8,632 nucleotides of DNA from Flavobacterium sp. (GTDB lineage: Bacteria; Bacteroidota; Bacteroidia; Flavobacteriales; Flavobacteriaceae): the NCBI GenBank assembly GCA_030682755.1, contig JAUXNR010000874.1, positions 1-8,632 on the forward strand, read 5' to 3'. Shown here piece after piece: positions 1 to 6,274 of this stretch; position 1 is the first letter of the stretch, and every line of letters begins with the position of its first letter. The notes below the pieces were generated by a model, which was not told the origin of the DNA, made no database searches, and worked only from the letters and a program-made list of their open reading frames with translations. Position numbers and translations under genes: made by a program.

Positions 1-233
1 ACATCTACTTCTTCAACGCCTTCCAGTTTTGCTAATTTTTTTTGAATGGTCCCTGCACAGCCTACAGCACAATGCATGCCTTCAATGGTAAAACTTGCCG
101 TTGCTAATTGAGCCGGTGTTTCGTCTAAAATTTCAACGGTAGCCGTGTCGTTTTCGTCTTTTGCATTTTCTTTACAGCTTGTAAATAAAACTCCACAAAT
201 TGCAAATGCCAGTAAAGATTGTGTGATTTTCAT
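1..233 (-). CDS. HMA-domain lipoprotein, putative metal-binding (partial, C-terminus off window)
   Basis: Seen: an ATG at 233 opens a frame that runs off the left edge after 77 full codons. The first 20 residues form a lipoprotein signal peptide (MKITQ, a hydrophobic stretch, then the lipobox LFTSC with Cys20), so the mature protein should be lipid-anchored facing the periplasm. An acidic linker (about residues 21-45) leads into the start of a heavy-metal-associated fold: FTIEGMHCAVGCA at 48-60, then a helix IQKKLAKLEGVEEVDV. Family knowledge: HMA domains of CopZ/CopA type bind Cu(I) or another soft metal through a GMxCxxC loop, and the helix followed by GV is typical. Odd: the two cysteines (55 and 59) are three residues apart instead of two. 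The role is probably metal capture or delivery in the envelope; the metal is unknown. It diverges from the EamA-type gene, with about 120 bp between them. Confidence 0.85.
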   Translation of the reverse strand, partial: MKITQSLLAFAICGVLFTSCKENAKDENDTATVEILDETPAQLATASFTIEGMHCAVGCAGTIQKKLAKLEGVEEVD

Positions 234-355
234 AGGATATATTTTAAAATTAGTATTTAGATAAACGTTTTAATTGCTAACGAAGTACAAAAATAACAAA
301 TTTTTCACGTTTGATTTGGGAAATTTAACGCAGATTTGTGACGCAATATTTTGAC

Positions 356-1222
356 ATGGAAAACAAGAACTTAAAATTTATCTATTTAATCATATTAGCC
401 TTGGTTTGGGGCAGCTCTTTTATTTTAATCAAAAGGGGTTTGGTGGGGTTAAATCCCTTTCAATTGGGTTCACTTCGAATGGTTTTTGCTGCTCTATTTC
501 TCTTACTGATTGGGTTTAACAGCATTAAACACATTCAATTACGCCATTGGAAATATATTACTCTCACGGCCATAATGGGTACTTTTATTCCGGTTTTTTT
601 ATTTTCTGTGGCTCAAACGCAAATCAGCAGTTCCGTTAGTGCTATTCTAAATTCACTAACGCCATTAAACACGTTGGTTTTAGGAATTATCCTTTTTAAG
701 ATTGATTTTCAACGACGTCAAATTTTTGGTGTTTTTATAGGCTTAACAGGAAGTGCGTTGCTCATTATGAACGGAGCTTTGAATAATCCGGATCAAAACT
801 ATTATTATGCTATTTTGTTGGTTATTGCATCCATTTGTTATGCTTTGAATGTAAACATCATCAAGACGTATTTGTCTGATTTAAACCCGTTGAGTATTAC
901 TGCGGGGAATTTTGTGGTGATTTTATTTCCTGCTTTGGCGGTGCTTTATTTTTCAGATTTTTTTACGGCTGTACAAACGGAAGCTACTCAAAATGTGTTG
1001 GTTTATATTCTTATTTTGGGAGTGGTTGGAACGGCATTGGCGAATATTTTGTTTTTTAAATTGATTAAAATATCGTCGCCTGTTTTTGCTTCATCGGTTA
1101 CCTATTTAATTCCTGTTGTTGCTTTTTTATGGGGTATGGTGGATCATGAAACGCTTACTTTTGTGCAGTTGATTGGAGCTTCAATTATTTTGTTGGGGGT
1201 TTATCTTTCAGCTAAAAAATAG
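356..1222 (+). CDS. EamA-family (DMT superfamily) transporter
   Basis: A 288-residue inner-membrane permease. Seen: almost the whole protein is hydrophobic, in about ten helices arranged as two repeats of five. The first helix carries WGSSF (about residues 19-23). The first repeat contains NSLTPLNTLVLG near 100, and the second repeat contains the matching SSVTYLIPVVAFLWG near 250 followed by HE. These are hallmarks of the EamA domain, and the length fits the usual 280-310. Family knowledge: EamA proteins export or import small metabolites (amino acids, nucleotides, other solutes), but substrates cannot be read from sequence. Start choice: the frame is open from a GTG at 338, which would add six residues (MTQYFD). 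The ATG at 356 gives MENKNLKFIYLI, a normal short basic N-terminus before helix 1, and is preferred. There is no Shine-Dalgarno, as usual in this phylum. It is transcribed alone and converges on the M16 operon. Confidence 0.9.
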   Translation: MENKNLKFIYLIILALVWGSSFILIKRGLVGLNPFQLGSLRMVFAALFLLLIGFNSIKHIQLRHWKYITLTAIMGTFIPVFLFSVAQTQISSSVSAILNSLTPLNTLVLGIILFKIDFQRRQIFGVFIGLTGSALLIMNGALNNPDQNYYYAILLVIASICYALNVNIIKTYLSDLNPLSITAGNFVVILFPALAVLYFSDFFTAVQTEATQNVLVYILILGVVGTALANILFFKLIKISSPVFASSVTYLIPVVAFLWGMVDHETLTFVQLIGASIILLGVYLSAKK

Positions 1223-1235
1223 GTTTACAATTAAT

Positions 1236-1338
1236 TTTTTTATGAACACAGATTTAAGTAATTGATATAATTTTTAAAATAGAGCTACTTAGATTTTTTT
1301 CAATTTCTTGAATTTCTTAAATCTGTGTTCATAAAAAA
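1236..1338. repeat. Perfect 23-bp inverted repeat flanking a 57-bp AT-rich spacer
   Basis: The left arm is 1236-1258 and the right arm is 1316-1338. They are exact reverse complements over 23 bases, with core ATGAACACAGATTTAAG on the left. The spacer (1259-1315) is AT-rich and holds no gene. The repeat sits between the 3' ends of two convergent genes. Neither arm is followed by the GC stem plus U-tract of a normal terminator. The arms run in T and then A tracts (TTTTTT...AAAAAA). It could be a copy of a small dispersed intergenic element or a long RNA stem that protects 3' ends. Only one copy is present here, so dispersal cannot be shown from this window. Confidence 0.7.
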
Positions 1339-1341
1339 TAA

Positions 1342-1371
1342 AAAAAGACTGCCATTGCTGACAGTCTTTTT
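1342..1371. terminator. Bidirectional intrinsic terminator between convergent genes
   Basis: Arms AAAAAGACTG (1342-1351) and CAGTCTTTTT (1362-1371) pair over 10 bp around a 10-nt loop. Read on the minus strand, the stem is followed by a run of seven Ts, so it should end the M16 operon, whose stop is at 1390. Read on the plus strand, it ends in TTTTT, so it may also stop transcripts from the EamA-family gene. Confidence 0.85.
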
Positions 1372-1389
1372 CATCAAAAAATAAACTAC

Positions 1390-3429
1390 TTATTTAAAAT
1401 CTTCTTCTGTTACTCCTTCATTGATTTTTACATCTGAAGTAATTAACTCTAATTCCATTCCGATATTCAAAGTCGTTTTGTGTGGGAATTTAATTCCTTT
1501 CACTTCTTTGTAATCAGCGTAATAGGTGGTTTGGGTCATTTTTTGACCCATTTGCTCCATTTCTTTCGCTTCACCTACTTTTAATCCTGATTTTACATCA
1601 AAGTAATAGGTTGTTTTTCCGTTTTTAACCGCATATGCATCAGCACCATTAATGTTTTCAACAGCACCTAAAGTCAAGTCGGATTTATTTAAAAGATTTA
1701 ATTCTTCAAACGGTACGGCACTTGATTTCATTTCGGCCAATTCTTCACCGGTTAAATCTTTACGTTGCCCTTGTTGCACCATATAACCACCATTCTCATT
1801 AACTACTTGTTTCATTAAAGACATTCCCATGGCTTTCATTTCAACAGCCATTTTGTTGCTTGAAGAAACTTTTGCAGTCATTTCAAGAGCTGTTCCTTGA
1901 ATAGTACCCGAAGAAGTAGTCATGATAGTTTTCACTTCAGACAATGCTTTTTGGCCACCAATTGCATTGATGTATTTCTCTAAAACAGATTTAGCACTTA
2001 CATCAGCACTAACTGCTTTTGCAACAGGTTTATCTACTTTGTTACCATATTTATCAAAATAGAAAATAGGTATGTTTAGTTTTTCCAGTCCAGGTAGTAC
2101 ATCAGCAGCTTTACTAACTACCAATATACGTAGGTTGTCTTCTAGGAAATATTTTTTAGAAACTCTTAAAATGTCATCTGCAGTCACAGCATTGATATTT
2201 TTGATGTAGTTTTCAAAGAAATCTGCAGGAAGTCCTTGTGTTTTTGTTTGTAACGCATAACGAGCTACAGTTGCCGGTTTTTCAATTTGCATTACAAAAT
2301 TTCCAACATATCCTGCTTTTACATTTTTCAACACATCGTCAGACACTTTTTCAGTTCTGATTCGTTTGATTTCTTTAAGGATTTCAACCACTGCACTATC
2401 CGTAACAGCGTTTCTAACTTGTGTTGTAGCGGCAAAGTTGTTTACATATTTGTTTCCTCTTAAAATTGAACGAGCACCATAGGTCCAACCATGAGCTTCT
2501 CTCAAGTTCATGTTTAAATAACTGTTGAAATCACCACCCAAGATTTGATTGGCCAAAAGAGCTGCAAAATAATCTTTGTCCGTCATTTTTAAGTTGGTGA
2601 TGTGCACTGCTGCAATTTCTGATTGCACTGCATTTGGAGCATCTACAAAGTTAATTTGCGTGTATTGAACATCTTTTGGATTGGTATAAGAAGCCGCAGG
2701 AGCCGTTCCTTTTTTCCAAGTAGAAAATAATTTTTCAACGGAACTTTTAACTTCATTGAATTTTACATCGCCAACAATTACCAAATAAGCATTTGATGGT
2801 GTAAAATAAGTGATGTAGTTTTGTTTTACGTCTTCAAGCGTAATGGCATTAACTGTTTCTTCAGAAACGTATTCACCTCTTGGGTGGTTTTTTCCATATG
2901 CCAAAACGTTTTCAACTCTTCTTGCAATGGCTGGTACACTTTTTTCCTGTGATTTCAACCCTTCAAGAAGTTTCGCTTTTTCTTTATCAAATTGCTCTTG
3001 TGTAAAAAGTGGGTTCAAAGCACCGTCTGCCATTAATTCTAAGATTCGCTGTGAATATTTAGACAGTCCGCTGGCAAAAGCTCCGCTAGAGCTAAAGTTA
3101 ATGGAAGCTCCTAAGAAGTCCACTTCTTCATTAAAGTCATCTTTAGAAACCGTTTTTGTTCCGTTACCCATTAAAGCTCCTGTCATGTCAGAAACACCTT
3201 TTTTAGCTCCTTCAGCATACGGAGGTGTATCAATGGTTAAGCTGTAAGAAACTCTTGGTAATTTATGATTTTCAACTACCAGTACTTTTAAGCCGTTTGG
3301 CAATTCAAACGTTTGAGGTTTTCCGATGTTGATTTTTGGTGCAGGTCCCGGTTTAGGTTGCGGTCTATCTTGTGCTTGCATAGTAAATGTTAATAACAAG
3401 CTCGTTACAATAATTAGTATTTTTTTCAT
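1390..3429 (-). CDS. M16-family peptidase-like protein, catalytically inactive, with C-terminal LolA-like domain
   Basis: A 679-residue exported protein. Residues 1-20 form a Sec signal peptide ending MQA|QD, followed by a Pro-rich linker (22-32). Residues 35-240 match the N-terminal M16 fold (FELPNGLKVLVVENHKLPRV), but the zinc motif HxxEH is replaced by DMTGA (81-85), so no metal site is expected. Residues 265-460 are the second M16 domain, with GGDFNSYLNMNLRE (298-311) and WTYGAR (315-320), the usual substrate-side Arg/Tyr region. Residues 473-679 are an extra domain beginning SAKSVLEKYINAIGG and rich in beta strands with periodic Met, resembling LolA/outer-membrane lipoprotein-sorting folds (inference). 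It lies 11 bp downstream of the active M16 gene and is surely cotranscribed. Family knowledge: M16B enzymes often work as active/inactive heterodimers, as in mitochondrial processing peptidase. Likely role: non-catalytic partner in periplasmic peptide degradation or processing. Confidence 0.9.
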   Translation of the reverse strand: MKKILIIVTSLLLTFTMQAQDRPQPKPGPAPKINIGKPQTFELPNGLKVLVVENHKLPRVSYSLTIDTPPYAEGAKKGVSDMTGALMGNGTKTVSKDDFNEEVDFLGASINFSSSGAFASGLSKYSQRILELMADGALNPLFTQEQFDKEKAKLLEGLKSQEKSVPAIARRVENVLAYGKNHPRGEYVSEETVNAITLEDVKQNYITYFTPSNAYLVIVGDVKFNEVKSSVEKLFSTWKKGTAPAASYTNPKDVQYTQINFVDAPNAVQSEIAAVHITNLKMTDKDYFAALLANQILGGDFNSYLNMNLREAHGWTYGARSILRGNKYVNNFAATTQVRNAVTDSAVVEILKEIKRIRTEKVSDDVLKNVKAGYVGNFVMQIEKPATVARYALQTKTQGLPADFFENYIKNINAVTADDILRVSKKYFLEDNLRILVVSKAADVLPGLEKLNIPIFYFDKYGNKVDKPVAKAVSADVSAKSVLEKYINAIGGQKALSEVKTIMTTSSGTIQGTALEMTAKVSSSNKMAVEMKAMGMSLMKQVVNENGGYMVQQGQRKDLTGEELAEMKSSAVPFEELNLLNKSDLTLGAVENINGADAYAVKNGKTTYYFDVKSGLKVGEAKEMEQMGQKMTQTTYYADYKEVKGIKFPHKTTLNIGMELELITSDVKINEGVTEEDFK

Positions 3430-3440
3430 GATTGTCTATC

Positions 3441-4766
3441 TTAGTTTTGAGCTTTATCTGATTTAGGAGCGTAATCCATAATTAAACGTTGGTTTGGGTT
3501 TAAGTACTTTTTCGCCACGTCTCTAATTTCTTCTCTGGTAATTGAACGGTAAATTTCAATTTCGGTATTGATTAAATTTACATCACCATACAACATATGA
3601 AAAGTTGCTAAATTACCTGCAATACCTTCAACAGATGAATTGCTGTCCACATATTGACTTTCATAAATGTTCTGAAGTTTTTGGTGTTCTTTTTCAGAAA
3701 TTAATTCTGTTTGCAGTTTTACAATTTCTTTATCAAATTCAGCAATCATATCATCAGGTGTGTTGCTTCCCATTGGTAAACCATATAGAATATACAATCC
3801 GTAATCTTCTTGACTGAAATTGAATGCCCCAATTTGAAGAGCCATTTTCATTTCATCCACCATTTTTTTGTAAAGTCTAGAACTTTTTCCGTCTGATAAA
3901 ATTGTAGAAATCATGTCTAAAACGCGAGCATCTCTGGTTTTCATTGAAGGGGTTCTGTATGAAACCATTGCCATTGGGATTTGGATGTTTGGGTCTTCAT
4001 ATCTAGCTCTTAAGGGTTGCGTGATTGGTTCTTCTACAAATTTTTCACGCGTTATTGGTGCTCCTTTTGGAATGGATCCGAAATATTGGTCAATCCATTT
4101 TCTGGCTTGAGCCGGATCAAACTGACCTGCCACAACTAAAGTAGCGTTGTTGGGTACATAAAACTTTTTGTTGAATGCTTGAAATTCTTCCAAAGTAGCC
4201 GCATCTAAATGTTCCATAGAACCGATAGTTGCCCATCGGTATGGGTGTTTAAAAAACATGTTGCGTTTAACTTCTGCCAAAATGTTTCCATAAGGTTGGT
4301 TGTCAACACGTAGGCGTTTTTCTTCTTTCACTACTTCATTTTGTGTGTCCACACCAATTTGGTTGATAACTGGGTGCAGTAAGCGTTCAGATTCCATCCA
4401 CAAACCTAATTCTAAGTTGTTTGAAGGGAAAATTTCATAATAATACGTTCTGTCGTCAGATGTGTTAGCGTTATTTGTACCACCGTTTCCGGTTACAATT
4501 TTAAACCATTCGCCACGCTCGATATTTTTAGTTCCTTCAAACAAAAGGTGTTCAAAAAAGTGGGCAAAACCTGTTCTCTCAGGATTTTCGTCTTTTGCTC
4601 CAACATGATACATTACAGAAGTGATCACAACAGGAGCAGAATTGTCTTGATGTAAAATCACGTGCATACCGTTATTTAAGGTGTAATGTTCAAATTCCAC
4701 TTTTTGAGCAGAAACGGAACCTCCAAGCATAAGAACTGAACTTAAGGCCATTAAAGATTTTTTCAT
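3441..4766 (-). CDS. M16-family zinc metallopeptidase, active subunit, exported
   Basis: A 441-residue peptidase with a signal peptide at 1-20 (MKKSLMALSS..., SVSA|QK), so it acts in the periplasm or envelope. Seen: the inverted zinc motif HFFEH at 69-73 (His69 and His73 as ligands, Glu72 as general base), preceded by ENPERTGFA and followed by LLFEGT. Glu149 in NEVVKEEKR lies 76 residues after His73, the spacing expected for the third ligand. The second domain contains SDGKSSRLYKKM (291-302) with the Arg/Tyr pair that binds peptide substrate. The length is that of a single M16B half-clamshell, so it must dimerise to close on substrate. It is first in a two-gene operon, and its partner 11 bp downstream has lost the zinc motif, which fits a heterodimer. 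The ATG at 4766 puts the signal peptide at the exact N-terminus. Targets are unknown; peptide turnover in the envelope is an inference. Confidence 0.95.
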   Translation of the reverse strand: MKKSLMALSSVLMLGGSVSAQKVEFEHYTLNNGMHVILHQDNSAPVVITSVMYHVGAKDENPERTGFAHFFEHLLFEGTKNIERGEWFKIVTGNGGTNNANTSDDRTYYYEIFPSNNLELGLWMESERLLHPVINQIGVDTQNEVVKEEKRLRVDNQPYGNILAEVKRNMFFKHPYRWATIGSMEHLDAATLEEFQAFNKKFYVPNNATLVVAGQFDPAQARKWIDQYFGSIPKGAPITREKFVEEPITQPLRARYEDPNIQIPMAMVSYRTPSMKTRDARVLDMISTILSDGKSSRLYKKMVDEMKMALQIGAFNFSQEDYGLYILYGLPMGSNTPDDMIAEFDKEIVKLQTELISEKEHQKLQNIYESQYVDSNSSVEGIAGNLATFHMLYGDVNLINTEIEIYRSITREEIRDVAKKYLNPNQRLIMDYAPKSDKAQN

Positions 4767-4904
4767 AAAAATTAGTGATTTATTTTTTGATTCTAATAAG
4801 AGTGCAATTTCGGTATTTTGTTACAGATTTACTAAGTTTTTTTTCAAATATTAAAAATGACCTCTTAATTTTTTCTCTAGATTCATTTATTTTTTGATTT
4901 ACAG

Positions 4905-4934
4905 TTGTGTGAATCATAAATAGTTGTATATTTG
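4905..4934 (+). promoter_or_regulatory. Bacteroidota-type promoter of rplU-rpmA
   Basis: TTG at 4905-4907, a 19-base spacer, then TATATTTG at 4927-4934. This matches the Bacteroidetes primary sigma consensus (TTG / TAnnTTTG, about 19 bases apart). Transcription would begin near 4941, leaving a leader of about 27 nt to the rplU start at 4968. That leader is A-rich without a Shine-Dalgarno and is too short for a structured L21 autoregulatory element. Confidence 0.8.
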
Positions 4935-4967
4935 CAACCTTAAAAAAATCAATTAAAACATATTGTT

Positions 4968-5327
4968 ATGTACGCAATCGTAGAGATAGCAGGGCAACAA
5001 TTTAAAGTAAGCAAAGACCAAAAAGTATTTGTTCACCGTTTAGCAACTGAAGAAGGAAGCAAAGTTTCTTTTGACAAAGTGATGTTGTTAGATGATAATG
5101 GAACAGTTACCATTGGCGCCCCCGCTATAGAAGGTGCTTCAGTAGAAGCCAAAGTGATTCAACACTTAAAAGGTGATAAAGTAATTGTCTTCAAAAAGAA
5201 AAGAAGAAAAGGTTACAAAAAGAAAAATGGACACAGACAATCATTCTCTCAAATTGTTATTGAGGGAATTAATGCTAGTGCACCAAAAAAGAAAACTGCT
5301 AAAAAAGCGGAAACCACAGAAGAATAA
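4968..5327 (+). CDS. rplU: 50S ribosomal protein L21
   Basis: A 119-residue ribosomal protein that binds 23S rRNA in the large subunit. Seen: the canonical N-terminus [14 protein letters not shown], and the family signature around [19 protein letters not shown] (73-91) followed by [10 protein letters not shown]. The core ends near residue 103. Residues 104-119 are an added Lys/Glu-rich tail ([15 protein letters not shown]), a lineage-type extension of little structural consequence. The gene follows a strong promoter (TATATTTG at 4927-4934), and rpmA starts 23 bp after its stop, the near-universal L21-L27 pairing. The ATG at 4968 is the only sensible start. Confidence 0.98.
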   Translation: MYAIVEIAGQQFKVSKDQKVFVHRLATEEGSKVSFDKVMLLDDNGTVTIGAPAIEGASVEAKVIQHLKGDKVIVFKKKRRKGYKKKNGHRQSFSQIVIEGINASAPKKKTAKKAETTEE

Positions 5328-5350
5328 TTAACATTTAAAACTTAAACATC

Positions 5351-5611
5351 ATGGCTCACAAGAAAGGTGTCGGTAGTTCCAAGAATGGTAGAGAATCAGA
5401 ATCGAAACGTTTAGGCGTTAAGATATATGGTGGTCAAGCAGCTATTGCAGGAAATATCATTGTAAGACAAAGAGGTTCTAAACATAACCCAGGTGAAAAC
5501 GTTTACATGGGTAAAGATCACACGTTACACGCAAGAGTTGACGGTGTGGTTAAGTTTCAGAAAAAAGGAGACAACAAGTCGTTTGTATCTGTTGTTCCAT
5601 TTGAAGCATAA
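5351..5611 (+). CDS. rpmA: 50S ribosomal protein L27
   Basis: An 86-residue protein of the large subunit whose N-terminal tail reaches the peptidyl transferase centre. Seen: it begins [16 protein letters not shown], so the functional tail starts directly after the initiator Met. There is no cleavable leader of the kind found in Firmicutes such as Staphylococcus. The L27 signature [15 protein letters not shown] spans 34-48, followed by [18 protein letters not shown]. It is second in the rplU-rpmA operon. The stop at 5609-5611 is followed 22 bp later by a strong hairpin terminator, so the operon contains only these two genes; obgE is not adjacent. Confidence 0.98.
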   Translation: MAHKKGVGSSKNGRESESKRLGVKIYGGQAAIAGNIIVRQRGSKHNPGENVYMGKDHTLHARVDGVVKFQKKGDNKSFVSVVPFEA

Positions 5612-5632
5612 GAACCACTCATAGAGAATAAG

Positions 5633-5660
5633 AAATCCCACTTTTAAGGTGGGATTTTTT
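5633..5660 (+). terminator. Intrinsic terminator of rplU-rpmA
   Basis: The arms AAATCCCAC (5633-5641) and GTGGGATTT (5649-5657) make a 9-bp stem with a 7-nt loop, running into a tract of six Ts (5655-5660). The downstream edge overlaps by two bases the stop codon of the convergent lipoprotein gene (5659-5661). On the minus strand the stem is followed by TTTCTTATTC, a weaker U-tract, so it may also end that gene. Confidence 0.92.
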
Positions 5661-6195
5661 ATTTTACAGTTTCCTTAAATGAGTGCACTATTTGTTCCAT
5701 GTTTTTGAAGTTTGCCTTTTTTTGTTTTGAACTGGTCCAGCTCACAATTTGGTAATAGTGTTTTTTACCTTCTATAAAGCCGAGATGGTATATAATTTCG
5801 TGTGAATCAACGGTGCCTTCAATCGTGAAGAGCTTGGCTTTTTTATCGTCAATAGTGACGTCTTTAATTTCAGAAAAATTATTTTTCTCAACCATCAGTT
5901 TTAAATTATCCGTAATCAAATTGGTATATCCAGTAAAATTACTTTCATATTGATTGCCTAACGTCAACATCATTTCATTAAATTCTGCTTGAGGTTCATC
6001 AATCACTACCGTAAAAAACTCTTTTGCTTCATTTTGAACTTGAAGTGAAGCATCTCTATTTAAAATAGCGGTTTGACTCATGAAGTTTGGAACTTCAATT
6101 GTGTATTGGTTTTTAATTTTGATTGATTGGATTTCTTCTTTGGCACAGCCTATTAATAAAAGGGATAGTAAAAAGAAACTTAAAATTGTTTTCAT
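5659..6195 (-). CDS. Small lipoprotein of unknown function, possible PsbP/DcrB-like fold
   Basis: A 178-residue protein. Seen: MKTILSFFLLSLLLIGC is a lipoprotein signal peptide with lipobox LLIGC (Cys17). The mature part has no further membrane segments and mixes strands and helices: KIKNQYTIEVPNFM near 26-39, FFTVVIDEP near 60-68, a central helix with EFNEMMLTLGNQYE, then KAKLFTIEGTV, HYYQIVSWTSSKQKKANFKNMEQIVHSF at the end. The pattern of a 'Y-ieVP' strand first and a final '-W-----k--f---i--SF' helix recalls PsbP/DcrB-like proteins; this is fold-level inference only. Start choice: the frame extends upstream to a GTG at 6228, but those extra 11 residues would be coded inside the terminator hairpin of the gene before, and the signal peptide begins exactly at the ATG at 6195. 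It converges on rpmA. I do not recognise a specific function. Confidence 0.85.
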   Translation of the reverse strand: MKTILSFFLLSLLLIGCAKEEIQSIKIKNQYTIEVPNFMSQTAILNRDASLQVQNEAKEFFTVVIDEPQAEFNEMMLTLGNQYESNFTGYTNLITDNLKLMVEKNNFSEIKDVTIDDKKAKLFTIEGTVDSHEIIYHLGFIEGKKHYYQIVSWTSSKQKKANFKNMEQIVHSFKETVK

Positions 6196-6220
6196 GTAAA
6201 ATGTTTTACGCAAGATAAAA

Positions 6221-6243
6221 AAAACCACGCTTTCACGTGGTTT
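6221..6243 (-). terminator. Intrinsic terminator of the RND permease gene
   Basis: On the minus strand, AAACCACG (6243-6236) pairs with CGTGGTTT (6229-6222) around a 6-nt loop and is followed by a long run of Ts. It lies about 30 bp after the RND stop codon and 25 bp before the lipoprotein start, so the two genes are probably separate transcription units, apart from readthrough. Confidence 0.9.
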
Positions 6244-6274
6244 AATCGGGTTAATTTGTTTGTGGAATTATGTT

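Noticed and set aside
288..295. TATTTTTG on the minus strand as a -7 box for the HMA lipoprotein gene
   Set aside because: It fits TAnnTTTG, but there is no TTG at the right distance upstream. In such AT-rich DNA the single box is too weak to call.
338..355. GTG start for the EamA-family permease
   Set aside because: It adds only MTQYFD ahead of an ATG (356) that already gives a typical short charged N-terminus before the first helix.
2843..3247. A 134-codon open frame on the plus strand opposite the inactive M16 gene
   Set aside because: The opposite strand codes a full, coherent M16 domain. The plus-strand product is Ser/Pro-rich with no recognisable domain or promoter, as expected for an antisense shadow.
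6196..6209. Short inverted repeat GTAAAA-TG-TTTTAC next to the lipoprotein start, as a possible operator
   Set aside because: Six-base A/T-rich arms are common by chance in this background and no second copy or promoter motif supports a regulator site.
6196..6228. Upstream GTG start at 6228 giving an 11-residue longer lipoprotein
   Set aside because: The added codons fall in the terminator stem at 6221-6243 and would bury the lipoprotein signal peptide. The ATG at 6195 gives a standard one.
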